NCBI GenBank assembly: GCA_963674665.2
Contig: CAXXPL010000001.1
Coordinates: 496,001 to 560,000 of the forward strand
Direction: 5' to 3'
Source: G963674665 sp963674665
Lineage (GTDB): Bacteria; Desulfobacterota; Desulfovibrionia; Desulfovibrionales; Desulfovibrionaceae
DNA: 64,000 bases
Program-made: the position numbers and the translations under genes
Notes under the pieces: generated by a model
Told to the model about the DNA's origin: nothing
The model's database searches: none
What the model saw: only the letters and a program-made list of their open reading frames with translations
Shown: positions 51,676 through 59,021 of the stretch, in pieces
How the letters are laid out: every line of letters begins with the position of its first letter
Numbering within the stretch: position 1 is the stretch's first letter

Positions 51676-52110
51676 TCAGCTCAGCTTCATGTGCAGTAAG
51701 GGGAAGGGCCTGCCTTGTCCATCCACCGGCGACCGGCCAGTGACACAAAAACCAATGTGCTCATAAAAGCCGACAGCTTGTGGATTTTGTTCGTTCACAT
51801 CAACGGCTGTAACCCGCATTTCGTCAATGGCATGCTGACACAGAGCCGAGCCGATCCCTTGTCCTCGGCTTTCCGGCGATACGAACAGCATCTCCAGCTT
51901 ATTGTCCGCAACACCGCAAAAGCCGAGAATTCTTCCTCGGTTGTCCTTTGCGTATCGTAATTCCACAGCATAAAAGTATTGCTTAAGAATCAGCGGTCGT
52001 AAGAACTCGATATCCTTTTCATTAAGGAAATCATGCGTTGCTCGAACGGAGGCTTCCCATATTTCGAGCAGCTTTGGATAATCGGTTTCATTAACAGGTT
52101 CGATTTTCAT
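51676..52110 (-). CDS. GNAT N-acetyltransferase (intact paralog of 41607-42040)
   Basis: 144 residues from ATG 52110. KIEPVNETDYPKLLEIWEASVRATHDFL, then FCGVADNKLEMLFVSPESRGQGIGSALCQHAI (motif A with R-G-Q-G-I-G), and VDVNEQNPQAVGFYEHIGF (motif B). The two paralogs share EQNPQAVGFYEHI and GRSPVDGQGxPFPLL exactly, so duplication is fairly recent. Here the frame is intact. It is the sole gene between maf-tail copies C and D. Confidence 0.92.
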   Translation of the reverse strand: MKIEPVNETDYPKLLEIWEASVRATHDFLNEKDIEFLRPLILKQYFYAVELRYAKDNRGRILGFCGVADNKLEMLFVSPESRGQGIGSALCQHAIDEMRVTAVDVNEQNPQAVGFYEHIGFCVTGRSPVDGQGRPFPLLHMKLS

Positions 52111-52167
52111 ACGATCTCATGCTGTGTTAATAATCAAATAAGATCATCTGGTTGAGCACGATTTATC

Positions 52168-52335
52168 CCTGGGAATCACGAAGTTCCGCTCCATGAGCAC
52201 TTCGAGCGTCTTGACCAAGGGCGAACCCAAGACGTTGATCAGACGGTAAAGTTGCAACCATTTGTCGTCAATAGATTATGGCTTCGCCAAACGCAGTTGA
52301 GTGAGGACTTGTGTGGGAGTCTTTGAGGTCACGCT
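52168..52335 (-). repeat. Degenerate maf 3'-end copy D with associated conserved block
   Basis: Best-preserved of the short copies: LINVLGSPLVKTLEVLMERN then FVIPR on the minus strand, against Maf TNVVGLPLAEVVEVLVEWCV then VIPR; about 13 of 23 residues are identical. The block GTTGAGTGAGGACTTGTGTG (52297-52316) follows to the right at a spacing like that in copy C. Confidence 0.6.
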
Positions 52336-52639
52336 TTGCTCAAGAGCGCTTATGAGGTGGCACACTCTGAATGACCTCCATTGAGTACAAGGGACTTGAC
52401 CTGGATACTTCCGAGATGAATGGCGTATCTTTTTGAAGTCTAAGACCTTGTGCAAACCGCCTTGCAAAAGGGGCAAGCAGGTTTTCGGTTCTTGTTGGAG
52501 GTGTCCGAAATACGCGCCACAGTAGATGGATCGACCTTGAAGTCGGAGCCTGCGCTTGCTTCACGGCGCGAGTACGAGTAACGAAAATAGAATCTCAGTG
52601 GTGCAGGGTTCAGTGTCAAACACTCGGGGAGGTTTGTCC
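52336..52639. other. 304-nt region upstream of the kinase gene
   Basis: No gene supported. Several minus-strand frames overlap but lack ribosome-binding sites. The purine-rich GGGGAGG at 52627-52633 serves the kinase start at 52640. Confidence 0.4.
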
Positions 52640-53461
52640 ATGTGTCCATGTGACGAGTACAAGGCATTATTGGAACAGTGCCAATATGAACTAAGGCAGG
52701 CTAAAGAGTATATTGTTTTACTAGAGAATAAACTCCTCATTAGCGGCAATAAGCAGGCTGTGCTTGAGGGTGAAATTCAAGGCTTTAGAGATTCTTCCGA
52801 TGTAAAAGAAACTGCTGATAGAATTTTACAGCACGACTTAAGAGGGGCTCTAGTGGCCTCAGCTTCTCTTCCGCGAATCTTGCTTGACAACGAAGAGTTG
52901 TCAGATGCACAACGCGAAATTCTTACAATGATACAGAATAGCGGTAAAAGTATGCTGGAAATACTTGATTCAAGCATAGGATTATACAGACTTGAGGAAG
53001 GTAAGTATATCTTTATTCCTGAGTCAGTAAATATACTTGATTTACTGGAGTCGACAATTTCAAGATTAGAGCACAGTGGAGCAATATGTAAAAATGAAAT
53101 TATCATTCAAAAACTAGATATTTCAGTTTTCGTTAGTGGGGATGTACAACTTTTACATAGAGCATTTTTCAATATTTTGCTTAATGCACTAGAGGCTTCT
53201 CCTTGTAATGCTCCAATATATATTTCTATCAATAGGAATGAATACTGCGATATTGAAATTCGAAATTCAGGAGAGGTCCCGGTTGAAATTCGAAATATAT
53301 TTTTCGACAAGTTTGTAACCCAAGGAAAAAAACAAGGAACAGGTCTCGGGACTTACTCTGCAAAACTCATGATAGAGGCTCAGCATGGTAATATTTCCGT
53401 GGATAGCTCTGAGCCTGGAGTAACGAGGGTTATTGTGAGTTTGCCGATAGCTGAGGTGTGA
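52640..53461 (+). CDS. Small cytosolic histidine kinase
   Basis: 273 residues from ATG 52640 behind GGGGAGG. An N-terminal coiled coil (YKALLEQCQYELRQAKEYIVL) precedes HisKA with the phosphoacceptor in RILQHDLRGALVASASL (near 68). The HATPase N-box is FFNILLNALEASP, then IRNSGEVPVEIRNIFF in place of the usual D-x-G-x-G, and GTGLGTYSAKLMIEAQHG. No sensor, membrane or receiver domain is visible, so input must come from a partner. The AT-rich codon usage contrasts with the other kinases in the window and suggests recent transfer. It is the only gene of this maf-tail segment on the plus strand. Confidence 0.88.
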   Translation: MCPCDEYKALLEQCQYELRQAKEYIVLLENKLLISGNKQAVLEGEIQGFRDSSDVKETADRILQHDLRGALVASASLPRILLDNEELSDAQREILTMIQNSGKSMLEILDSSIGLYRLEEGKYIFIPESVNILDLLESTISRLEHSGAICKNEIIIQKLDISVFVSGDVQLLHRAFFNILLNALEASPCNAPIYISINRNEYCDIEIRNSGEVPVEIRNIFFDKFVTQGKKQGTGLGTYSAKLMIEAQHGNISVDSSEPGVTRVIVSLPIAEV

Positions 53462-53510
53462 TCCAAGCCCTGACCTTCGTATCTAGTATCGTTTTTGGCT
53501 GTGAAGATTC

Positions 53511-53833
53511 TTACCTCTGCCTTGGAATCACCACGCGCCACTCCACCAACACTTCCACCACCTCGGCCAAAGGCAACCCCACAACATTCGTATACGAGCC
53601 CTGGAGTTCGCGGATAAGAAAGGCACCGCCCCCTTGAATGGCGTAGGCCCCGGCCTTGTCCATGGGCTCTCCCGAGTATGCGTACTCCCGCAACAGCTCC
53701 AGGGGCCAGTTGATCATGCGCACCTGGGTGCTCACGTGAAAAATCCGCTCCTCTCCCTTGTGGATGAGGGCGCAGCCCGTGATCACATGATGGTCGCGCC
53801 CCTTGCGGCCGTCGTCCTCGGTAAGGCGTTGGA
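53511..53833 (-). pseudogene. Truncated maf copy E (last ~105 codons)
   Basis: From 53519 to 53833 it is almost identical to 54649-54964 of the intact maf, including SGEPMDKAGAYAIQGGGAFL. It then switches at a shared TGGA (53830-53833) into the transposase sequence on the other strand. It lacks the N-terminal half with the GSPRR loop and cannot be functional. High identity shows recent duplication, unlike the decayed copies A-D. Confidence 0.9.
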
Positions 53834-54246
53834 TTCTGTTGAAGAATCCAGACAACCTGGACGCGGACAAAGACGAGCCAGACCGGCTCCAGCAAGCTCT
53901 GCAAATGAACGAGCCTCTGGCCAAGGCCTACTACCTCAAGGAAGATTTGCGCCAGATATGGAGCCAGGGGGACAAGGTAGAAGCTGAAAAGTTCCTGGAT
54001 GGCTGGATCAAACGTGCAGACAGTTCGGGCGTGCCGCAGCTGAAAACGATGGCCCAGACCATGGCCGGAAGCCGCTTCGGCATCCTCGCCTGGTACGATC
54101 ACTCCATCTCCTCAGGACCAATGGAAGGAACAAACAACAAAATCAAGACAATGAAGCGACAGGCATACGGCTACCGAGATCACGAGTTCTTCAAGCTCAG
54201 AATCATGGGCATTCATGAAGCGAAGTACGCTCTAGCCGGATGAGCC
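53830..54246 (+). mobile_element. 3' remnant of the ISL3-family element (copy 2)
   Basis: Nearly identical to 57440-57856 of the complete IS, with about one difference seen (GGTAGAAG against GGAAGAAG). It keeps the last ~137 codons of the transposase, including GPMEGTNNKIK, and the right inverted repeat ending GGATGAGCC at 54246. The left two thirds are missing, replaced by the maf fragment. Confidence 0.9.
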
Positions 54247-54256
54247 TTTATTACTG

Positions 54257-54610
54257 TCACCTGTTCAATTTTAAAAAATCCCCATCGATTATCAACAACG
54301 TTACCCCAGTCTTAGTCACTGAACGATGGGAACTGAGATCATCTGAAACCACGTAGGACATTCCCTTGGTCAAGAGAGAGCTTGATCCATTTTCCTGCTC
54401 ATTTACAACTTCACCATCCAGGCAATGTACAATATGTCCTTTTTGACACCAATGATCTGCAACATAGCCAGCTGAGTACTCGACAATTCGTATCCTCAGT
54501 CCATTTAGTTGCAAGGTTTGCCAATAGGCAACGCCTGTTTCCCCTTTATGTTCTGTTCGAGGGATTTTAGACCAGTCAACAGTTTGAAATGGGATATTCA
54601 AATCATGCAT
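54257..54610 (-). CDS. DHCW-motif cupin-fold protein
   Basis: 117 residues from ATG 54610 behind AAGGAGG. Single cupin barrel: IPFQTVDWSKIPRTEHKGETG, then IVEYSAGYVADHWCQKGHIVHCLDGEV with the DHWC(x)KGH motif that names the family and supplies metal-binding histidines, and GMSYVVSDDLSSHRSVT. The role is unknown. It lies between the IS remnant and intact maf, reading in the same direction as maf, 31 nt downstream of its stop. Confidence 0.88.
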   Translation of the reverse strand: MHDLNIPFQTVDWSKIPRTEHKGETGVAYWQTLQLNGLRIRIVEYSAGYVADHWCQKGHIVHCLDGEVVNEQENGSSSLLTKGMSYVVSDDLSSHRSVTKTGVTLLIIDGDFLKLNR

Positions 54611-54641
54611 GGCAGTTTCCTCCTTAAACTATTAGAAAATG

Positions 54642-55259
54642 TTACACTTGCCTTGGAATCACCACGCACCACTCCACCAACACTTCCACCACCTCGGCGA
54701 GGGGTAATCCCACAACATTCGTATACGAGCCCTGGAGTTCGCGGACAAGAAAGGCACCGCCCCCTTGAATGGCGTAGGCCCCGGCCTTGTCCATGGGCTC
54801 TCCCGAGTATGCGTACTCCCGCAACAGCTCCAGGGGCCAGTTGATCATGCGCACCTGGGTGCTCACGTGAAAAATCCGCTCCTCTCCCTTGTGGATGAGG
54901 GCGCAGCCCGTGATCACATGATGGTCGCGCCCCTTGCGGCCGTCGTCCTCGGTAAGGCGTTGGAGCATGGCCAGGGCGTGCTCCGGATCCCGGGGTTTGC
55001 CCAGGACTTCTTCTCCGAGCACCACGATGGTGTCCGCACCCAGCACACAGGCATCCGGGGCCTTGGCCGCAACATCCCGCGCCTTTGTCAGGGCGGCGCG
55101 CATGGCGTAGTCGCTCGGCGCCTCTCCAGGCGCCGGCAGGGGCTCCTCGCACTCGGAAGGGAGCACTGTGAACCCAAACCCCACGCCTGCCAGGAGCTCG
55201 CTGCGCCTGGGCGAGCCGGACGCCAGGATCAGGGGCGTTTTCATATTCCACGTCCGCAT
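54642..55259 (-). CDS. maf: Maf/YhdE-family nucleotide pyrophosphatase
   Basis: 205 residues from ATG 55259 (TTGGAG upstream). LILASGSPRRSELLAGVGF (nucleotide-binding loop with SxSPRR), VLGADTIVVLGEEVLGKPRD, HHVITGCALIHKG and SGEPMDKAGAYAIQGGGA are all present, so this copy is complete. Maf enzymes hydrolyse dTTP, UTP or modified nucleoside triphosphates and act as house-cleaning factors; some influence septation. Its last ~105 codons are duplicated at 53511, and short decayed copies of its last ~25 codons lie at 49767, 50930, 51484 and 52168, all in the same orientation. Confidence 0.95.
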   Translation of the reverse strand: MRTWNMKTPLILASGSPRRSELLAGVGFGFTVLPSECEEPLPAPGEAPSDYAMRAALTKARDVAAKAPDACVLGADTIVVLGEEVLGKPRDPEHALAMLQRLTEDDGRKGRDHHVITGCALIHKGEERIFHVSTQVRMINWPLELLREYAYSGEPMDKAGAYAIQGGGAFLVRELQGSYTNVVGLPLAEVVEVLVEWCVVIPRQV

Positions 55260-55369
55260 GGTATCTCCAATCATTTTATGGGGTAATAGTCAGCCGGAGG
55301 GAGCCCTCTCACGGACTGGATTATTTCCGATCTCAAAAAGTTCGCTAGTAAAGTTTTGGAAGGGGGAGC

Positions 55370-55409
55370 GCGAGGGGGAGAACCTTTTACCAAGAGGTTT
55401 CCCCCTCGC
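55370..55409. terminator. Dispersed hairpin, copy 2
   Basis: GCGAGGGGG (55370-55378) pairs with CCCCCTCGC (55401-55409), with inner AACC/GGTT. Homologous to the hairpins at 10953 and 58916. It lies between the divergent starts of maf and the flgM pair, an odd place for a terminator, so it may insulate the two promoters or be left from a lost gene. Confidence 0.65.
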
Positions 55410-55567
55410 AAACATTCCGTATCAAAACAATCCGGTTGCTTGATTCGCCGGGCACTGTGCGTGCTTTTCCGCTCCCAGTCAAACAATGGCACCAGGAATT
55501 CGACGTTCATTTGTTAAGTATTTAATATCATTATGTAAAGAAATGATAAAAAAAGTCTTGGAGCGCC

Positions 55568-55594
55568 TAAAGAATTAATGCGAACTGCCGATAA
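55568..55594 (+). promoter_or_regulatory. Sigma-28 (FliA) promoter
   Basis: TAAA (55568-55571), exactly 15 nt, then GCCGATAA (55587-55594): a full consensus flagellar class 3 promoter. It lies 24 nt before the start at 55618 and would control that gene and flgM behind it. Confidence 0.9.
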
Positions 55595-55617
55595 GTCATA
55601 TGAAGAGGAGAACCGCC

Positions 55618-56031
55618 GTGAGCATGAAGCCGTTTTACGTTCGCAATATGCTGCTGCAATACGACAGGCAGCTCGTCACCGGTCGAAGGCTGACTCGCTA
55701 CCGCAGGCTCATGCGGGGCGACGCCGACGGCGAGGCGGTGATTCCACGCGAGGTGAAGCGCAAGCAACTCGTGGAGCGCGTTTCCCGGGAGATAGTGGAA
55801 AATCTGCTCATGAGCAGCAGCGAGACAGAGATAGTCCGCCAGGTGCGCGAGCAGTTGGAGAGCGACATGGGCTACGAGATCCTTTTCGAGTACCCCATCA
55901 TGGAGCAGGATCTCGAGGTCTTCAAGAAGGGTGAGTTCGGCCCCGAGGAGGTGAGTGCCCAGGAGAAGATGCAGATTATGAACCGTCTCTGGAAGATCAC
56001 CCTTGATAAGGTTGATGAAACCATGTTGTAA
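55618..56031 (+). CDS. Conserved small protein of the flagellar block
   Basis: 137 residues from GTG 55618, spaced well behind GAGGAG; ATG 55600 and 55624 are alternatives. Basic N-terminus (VRNMLLQYDRQLVTGRRLTRYRRL), helical middle (KRKQLVERVSREIVENLL) and acidic C-terminus (EYPIMEQDLEVFKKGEFGPEEV). A counterpart sits next to flgM in Desulfovibrio genomes (from memory, DVU0524 in D. vulgaris), but its role is not defined. The sigma-28 promoter directly upstream places it among late flagellar genes. flgM follows 27 nt downstream. Confidence 0.8.
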   Translation: MSMKPFYVRNMLLQYDRQLVTGRRLTRYRRLMRGDADGEAVIPREVKRKQLVERVSREIVENLLMSSSETEIVRQVREQLESDMGYEILFEYPIMEQDLEVFKKGEFGPEEVSAQEKMQIMNRLWKITLDKVDETML

Positions 56032-56058
56032 TGCCGCTTGTCGGTTTGGAGAATGAAC

Positions 56059-56367
56059 ATGGAGATCAAAAGCACGCTGACCGGCCTGAACGCCTACGAA
56101 AACACCAAGTTGGAGAGGGCGGAGGTCGAGTCTGCAAAGGCCAGGCGCCAGGAGACCGGGCAGCCGACGGACAGCCAGGGCGACCGCGTGGAGTTCTCGG
56201 ACGAGGCCAAGCTTCGCACCGAAGCCTACACCACGGCCCTGGGCTCCTCGGACGTGCGCAGCGACAAGGTCGCGGAGATCAAGGCGCGCATCGCCTCGGG
56301 CGAATATCAGGTGGACAGCCAGAAGATCGCGTCCAACCTGATCCGTGGCGAGCTCGATCTGATGTAG
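56059..56367 (+). CDS. flgM: Anti-sigma-28 factor FlgM
   Basis: 102 residues if ATG 56059 is used (spacing from TTGGAG); ATG 56053 is possible. Typical FlgM: a polar, probably disordered N-terminal half (MEIKSTLTGLNAYENTK ... DSQGDRVEFSDEAKL), then the sigma-binding helices SDKVAEIKARIASGEYQVDSQKIASNLIRGELDL. It binds FliA until the hook is finished and is then exported through the flagellar channel. The sigma-28 promoter upstream makes a feedback loop. A complete IS sits 178 nt downstream. Confidence 0.93.
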   Translation: MEIKSTLTGLNAYENTKLERAEVESAKARRQETGQPTDSQGDRVEFSDEAKLRTEAYTTALGSSDVRSDKVAEIKARIASGEYQVDSQKIASNLIRGELDLM

Positions 56368-56545
56368 CCCGGCGTTTGCATTTTTCGTTGCGCGGCTGTT
56401 TCGGCAGCGCCCCGCACTTGAGCCCTGGAAGAATTGAAAAAAGGGGTGTGTTGGGGTGCGTTTTGGCGCTTCTTGCGCCTTTTGCCATGATTTTCGTTGG
56501 ATGAAGCCGATTCTGGCTTTGAAGGCGACAGGACGAAAAAAAATC

Positions 56546-57856
56546 GGTTCATCCGGCTCAAGCGTCCTTTTGACAAAATGAAGGGACATGGCGTCCAATC
56601 GATTTTTCTACCACAGAGAATCGAAAGGAGTATCCGCCATGTCCACGAGTTTCATTTACCACGCTTTCGGCCTGCAAGGCTATGACTATGTCCGCCAGTC
56701 CTTCGTTGCCGGAAGCGTGATCCTCTGGATTCGGCCCAAAGCGAAGTTGATCCGCTGTCCCAGGTGCAAGAGCTTCAAGGTGATCAGGCGAGGCAGCGCA
56801 GAGCGCTGGCTGCGCACTGTGCCCATCGGTTTCAAACCGGTCTGGTTGGCTGTTGATGTCCCTCGAGTGCAGTGCCGGGATTGCGGTTGCACCCGCCGCA
56901 TCGACATCAACATAGCTGAGCCCAGGCGTTGGTATACAAGGGCTTTTGAGCGTTTTGTCCTGACACTGACGAAGATGATGACCATGCTTGACGTGGCGAA
57001 TATGCTGGGGATTGGTTGGGACTGTGTGAAGGACATCTTCAAGCGACACCTGCGGCGGCGGTTTGCAAGGCCGCGCCTGTCCGGTCTCAAGTACATTGCC
57101 ATTGACGAGATCAGTGTTCGCAAGGGGCACAAGTATGTGACCCTGGTCATGGACATCAAGAGTGGAGCCGTCGTGTTTGTGGGGGACGGCAAAGGCGCGG
57201 ATGCGCTCGTTCCCTTCTGGAAACGGCTGAAGCGCAGCAAGGCCAAAATCCAAGCCGTGGCGACCGACCTGAGCAATGCATATATCTCTGCCGTACTTGA
57301 AAATCTGCCGGGTGTACCTCTGGTCTTTGACCACTTCCATGTGGTGAAGCTGATGAACGACAAGCTCACGCAAATCCGACGCAAGCTCTACCACGAACTC
57401 AAGGACACTCTGGAGCGGGACGTGCTGAAGGGAAGCCGCTGGATTCTGTTGAAGAATCCAGACAACCTGGACGCGGACAAAGACGAGCCAGACCGGCTCC
57501 AGCAAGCTCTGCAAATGAACGAGCCTCTGGCCAAGGCCTACTACCTCAAGGAAGATTTGCGCCAGATATGGAGCCAGGGGGACAAGGAAGAAGCTGAAAA
57601 GTTCCTGGATGGCTGGATCAAACGTGCAGACAGTTCGGGCGTGCCGCAGCTGAAAACGATGGCCCAGACCATGGCCGGAAGCCGCTTCGGCATCCTCGCC
57701 TGGTACGATCACTCCATCTCCTCAGGACCAATGGAAGGAACAAACAACAAAATCAAGACAATGAAGCGACAGGCATACGGCTACCGAGATCACGAGTTCT
57801 TCAAGCTCAGAATCATGGGCATTCATGAAGCGAAGTACGCTCTAGCCGGATGAGCC
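56546..57856 (+). mobile_element. Complete ISL3-family insertion sequence
   Basis: 1311 bp with terminal inverted repeats: left GGTTCATCCGGCTCAAGCGT (56546 on), right end reverse complement GGCTCATCCGGCTAGAGCGT (57856 back), about 17 of 20 matching. Both sides are flanked by AAAAAATC (56538-56545 and 57857-57864), an 8-bp target duplication typical of ISL3. One transposase gene fills it. The target was the A-tract of the hairpin terminator now at 57859-57884. Confidence 0.95.
56639..57853 (+). CDS. ISL3-family transposase
   Basis: 404 residues from ATG 56639 (AAAGGAG upstream). An N-terminal zinc ribbon, LIRCPRCKSFKVIRRG ... VQCRDCGCTRR (two C-x2-C pairs), is followed by a helix-turn-helix and the DDE catalytic core: Asp in KYIAIDEISVRKG (near 160), Asp in VATDLSNAYISAV (near 212) and Glu in SSGPMEGTNNKIKTMK (near 365). 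Intact and probably active, as its termini and target duplication are perfect. A nearly identical 3' fragment lies at 53830-54246. Confidence 0.95.
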   Translation: MSTSFIYHAFGLQGYDYVRQSFVAGSVILWIRPKAKLIRCPRCKSFKVIRRGSAERWLRTVPIGFKPVWLAVDVPRVQCRDCGCTRRIDINIAEPRRWYTRAFERFVLTLTKMMTMLDVANMLGIGWDCVKDIFKRHLRRRFARPRLSGLKYIAIDEISVRKGHKYVTLVMDIKSGAVVFVGDGKGADALVPFWKRLKRSKAKIQAVATDLSNAYISAVLENLPGVPLVFDHFHVVKLMNDKLTQIRRKLYHELKDTLERDVLKGSRWILLKNPDNLDADKDEPDRLQQALQMNEPLAKAYYLKEDLRQIWSQGDKEEAEKFLDGWIKRADSSGVPQLKTMAQTMAGSRFGILAWYDHSISSGPMEGTNNKIKTMKRQAYGYRDHEFFKLRIMGIHEAKYALAG

Positions 57857-57858
57857 AA

Positions 57859-57884
57859 AAAATCCAGCTTGGGGCTGGATTTTT
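57859..57884. terminator. Bidirectional terminator cut by the IS
   Basis: AAAATCCAGC and GCTGGATTTTT pair around TTGGG. On the minus strand it terminates fliW, on the plus strand the transposase. The IS inserted into its left A-tract, and the duplicated AAAAAATC restored the hairpin arm, so termination is kept. Confidence 0.8.
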
Positions 57885-57940
57885 CATGCTGTGGTAAAGC
57901 GTACGCTCTCTCCGAAGAGCCGCGCGGCGCGTGAAGCGCC

Positions 57941-58414
57941 TCAGGACTCGTCCGGCGGCTCCTGGCCGGATATGAGGTCGCTGAGGTAGATGTGCCCCTG
58001 ATACTTGTTGTCCACCTGGGGGACCTGCAGGCCGATGCGGGCCTCGTAGTTCACGATGATGGGGCCGGAGAGGTTGAGCGCGGTCTTGTCCGGCTGCCCC
58101 TTGGGGATGCTCACCGTGACCAGCACTGCCAACTGCCGGATGTTCTTCAGGCGCAAAATCTTTTGCTCGGCCTCGCCGAGCTTGACCTCGTACTCCGAGG
58201 TGAAGCTGTAGGGGTCGGCCACGAGCAGGCCCACCCGCTCGGACGTCATGCTCTGCAGGATCAGGAAGGGCGATTCCTCCTTGAGCTGCAGCAGGATGAA
58301 CTCTCTTTGCGATTCAAAGCCGATGAGGCCGTGCGGAAAGTAGAGCGTCTTGTCCAGCTCCACCGTGCGCTTGCCCATGCGGGTATTGATTACTTTTTCT
58401 TTTTGCCTTGCCAT
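57941..58414 (-). CDS. fliW: Flagellar assembly factor FliW
   Basis: 157 residues from ATG 58414, overlapping the end of csrA by 25 nt. RTVELDKTLYFPHGLIGFESQREFILLQL is the family opening; LILQSMTSERVGLLVADPYSF and LAVLVTVSIPKGQPDKTALNLSGPIIVN are the remaining conserved strands. FliW binds CsrA non-competitively and frees flagellin mRNA; flagellin in turn binds FliW, which links flagellin level to its translation. The overlap implies translational coupling to CsrA. Confidence 0.95.
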   Translation of the reverse strand: MARQKEKVINTRMGKRTVELDKTLYFPHGLIGFESQREFILLQLKEESPFLILQSMTSERVGLLVADPYSFTSEYEVKLGEAEQKILRLKNIRQLAVLVTVSIPKGQPDKTALNLSGPIIVNYEARIGLQVPQVDNKYQGHIYLSDLISGQEPPDES

Positions 58415-58629
58415 AGCGAAGTGACCGCCATCAGATCGTCGTCGTTGGATTCCAGGGAAAGCCTGTTCTGCTCCTGCACGCGCAGGTAGACCTCTTCGCG
58501 ATACACCGTCATGTCCTTGGGCACCTCCAGGCCAAGCTTGATCTGCTTGCCCTGGACGCTGAGGACCGTGACCTTGATGTTGTCCCCTAGGTAGAGGCTT
58601 TCGCCTGAGCGACGCGTGAGGATGAGCAT
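58390..58629 (-). CDS. csrA: Carbon storage regulator CsrA
   Basis: 79 residues from ATG 58629. MLILTRRSGESLYLGDNIKV is the canonical start (Arg at the RNA contact strand), followed by KQIKLGLEVPKDMTVYREEVYLRVQ. It binds GGA motifs in leader RNAs and represses translation, mainly of flagellin in this context. The C-terminus is extended by about 20 charged residues (DDDLMAVTSLWQGKKKK) relative to the enterobacterial protein, as in CsrA forms regulated by FliW. A 392-nt region with a structured repeat separates it from flgL. Confidence 0.96.
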   Translation of the reverse strand: MLILTRRSGESLYLGDNIKVTVLSVQGKQIKLGLEVPKDMTVYREEVYLRVQEQNRLSLESNDDDLMAVTSLWQGKKKK

Positions 58630-58735
58630 TCGTTTCCCGAAGTTGAAAGTTGTTACCCGGAGCCCGGTTCCGGGGGCAGCCGTGCGCTTTTGTGTGTTTA
58701 TCCGAGCAAGGTCGTTGCGTCCAGGGTAAATATCG

Positions 58736-58880
58736 AGGAAGCACTGCATAATTGCCCACCGGCTTTGTTGCTGCGGAAAAGGCAAATCCTCGTGTATTTC
58801 CAACTACACGTCGGCCTTGCCTTTTCCTTGCGCCTCGTCAGCGAACAATTCTACGGCACTTCCGAAAAATATGATTAATC
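58736..58880 (-). repeat. Structured dispersed repeat, copy B
   Basis: Reverse complement of copy A (25995-26136), matching about 80 percent by eye. On the minus strand AAAAGGCAAGG pairs with the later TTGCCTTTTCC, and CGTGTA pairs with TACACG inside, so the fold is kept although the sequence differs from copy A. Confidence 0.8.
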
Positions 58881-58915
58881 ATAGCTTGTTAAGACAATTT
58901 TCCGAAAGCATGAAT

Positions 58916-58952
58916 GCGAGGGGCAAACCTCAACAAAGAGGTTCTCCCTCGC
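58916..58952. terminator. Dispersed hairpin, copy 3
   Basis: GCGAGGG (58916-58922) and CCCTCGC (58946-58952), with inner AACCTC/GAGGTT. It probably ends flgL transcription; there is no strong T-tract on either side. Confidence 0.65.
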
Positions 58953-59021
58953 GTTCCCCCATCTTGTCATGTGCCGCTCACGCGCCACATCCGGTGGCGC
59001 GGACGGTTGCCGTCAAAAAAT

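Larger units (their letters stand above)
58630..59021. other. 392-nt region between flgL and csrA
   Basis: Contains the full structured repeat copy B (58736-58880) and the dispersed hairpin copy 3 (58916-58952), both between two minus-strand flagellar genes. Probably the csrA promoter lies between the repeat and 58629. Confidence 0.6.

Noticed and set aside
49767..52335. Integron-type attC sites between the single genes
   Set aside because: The repeated blocks align with the coding frame of maf and do not show the paired R/L core sites (GTTRRRY) or the imperfect palindrome of attC, and no integron integrase is present in the window.
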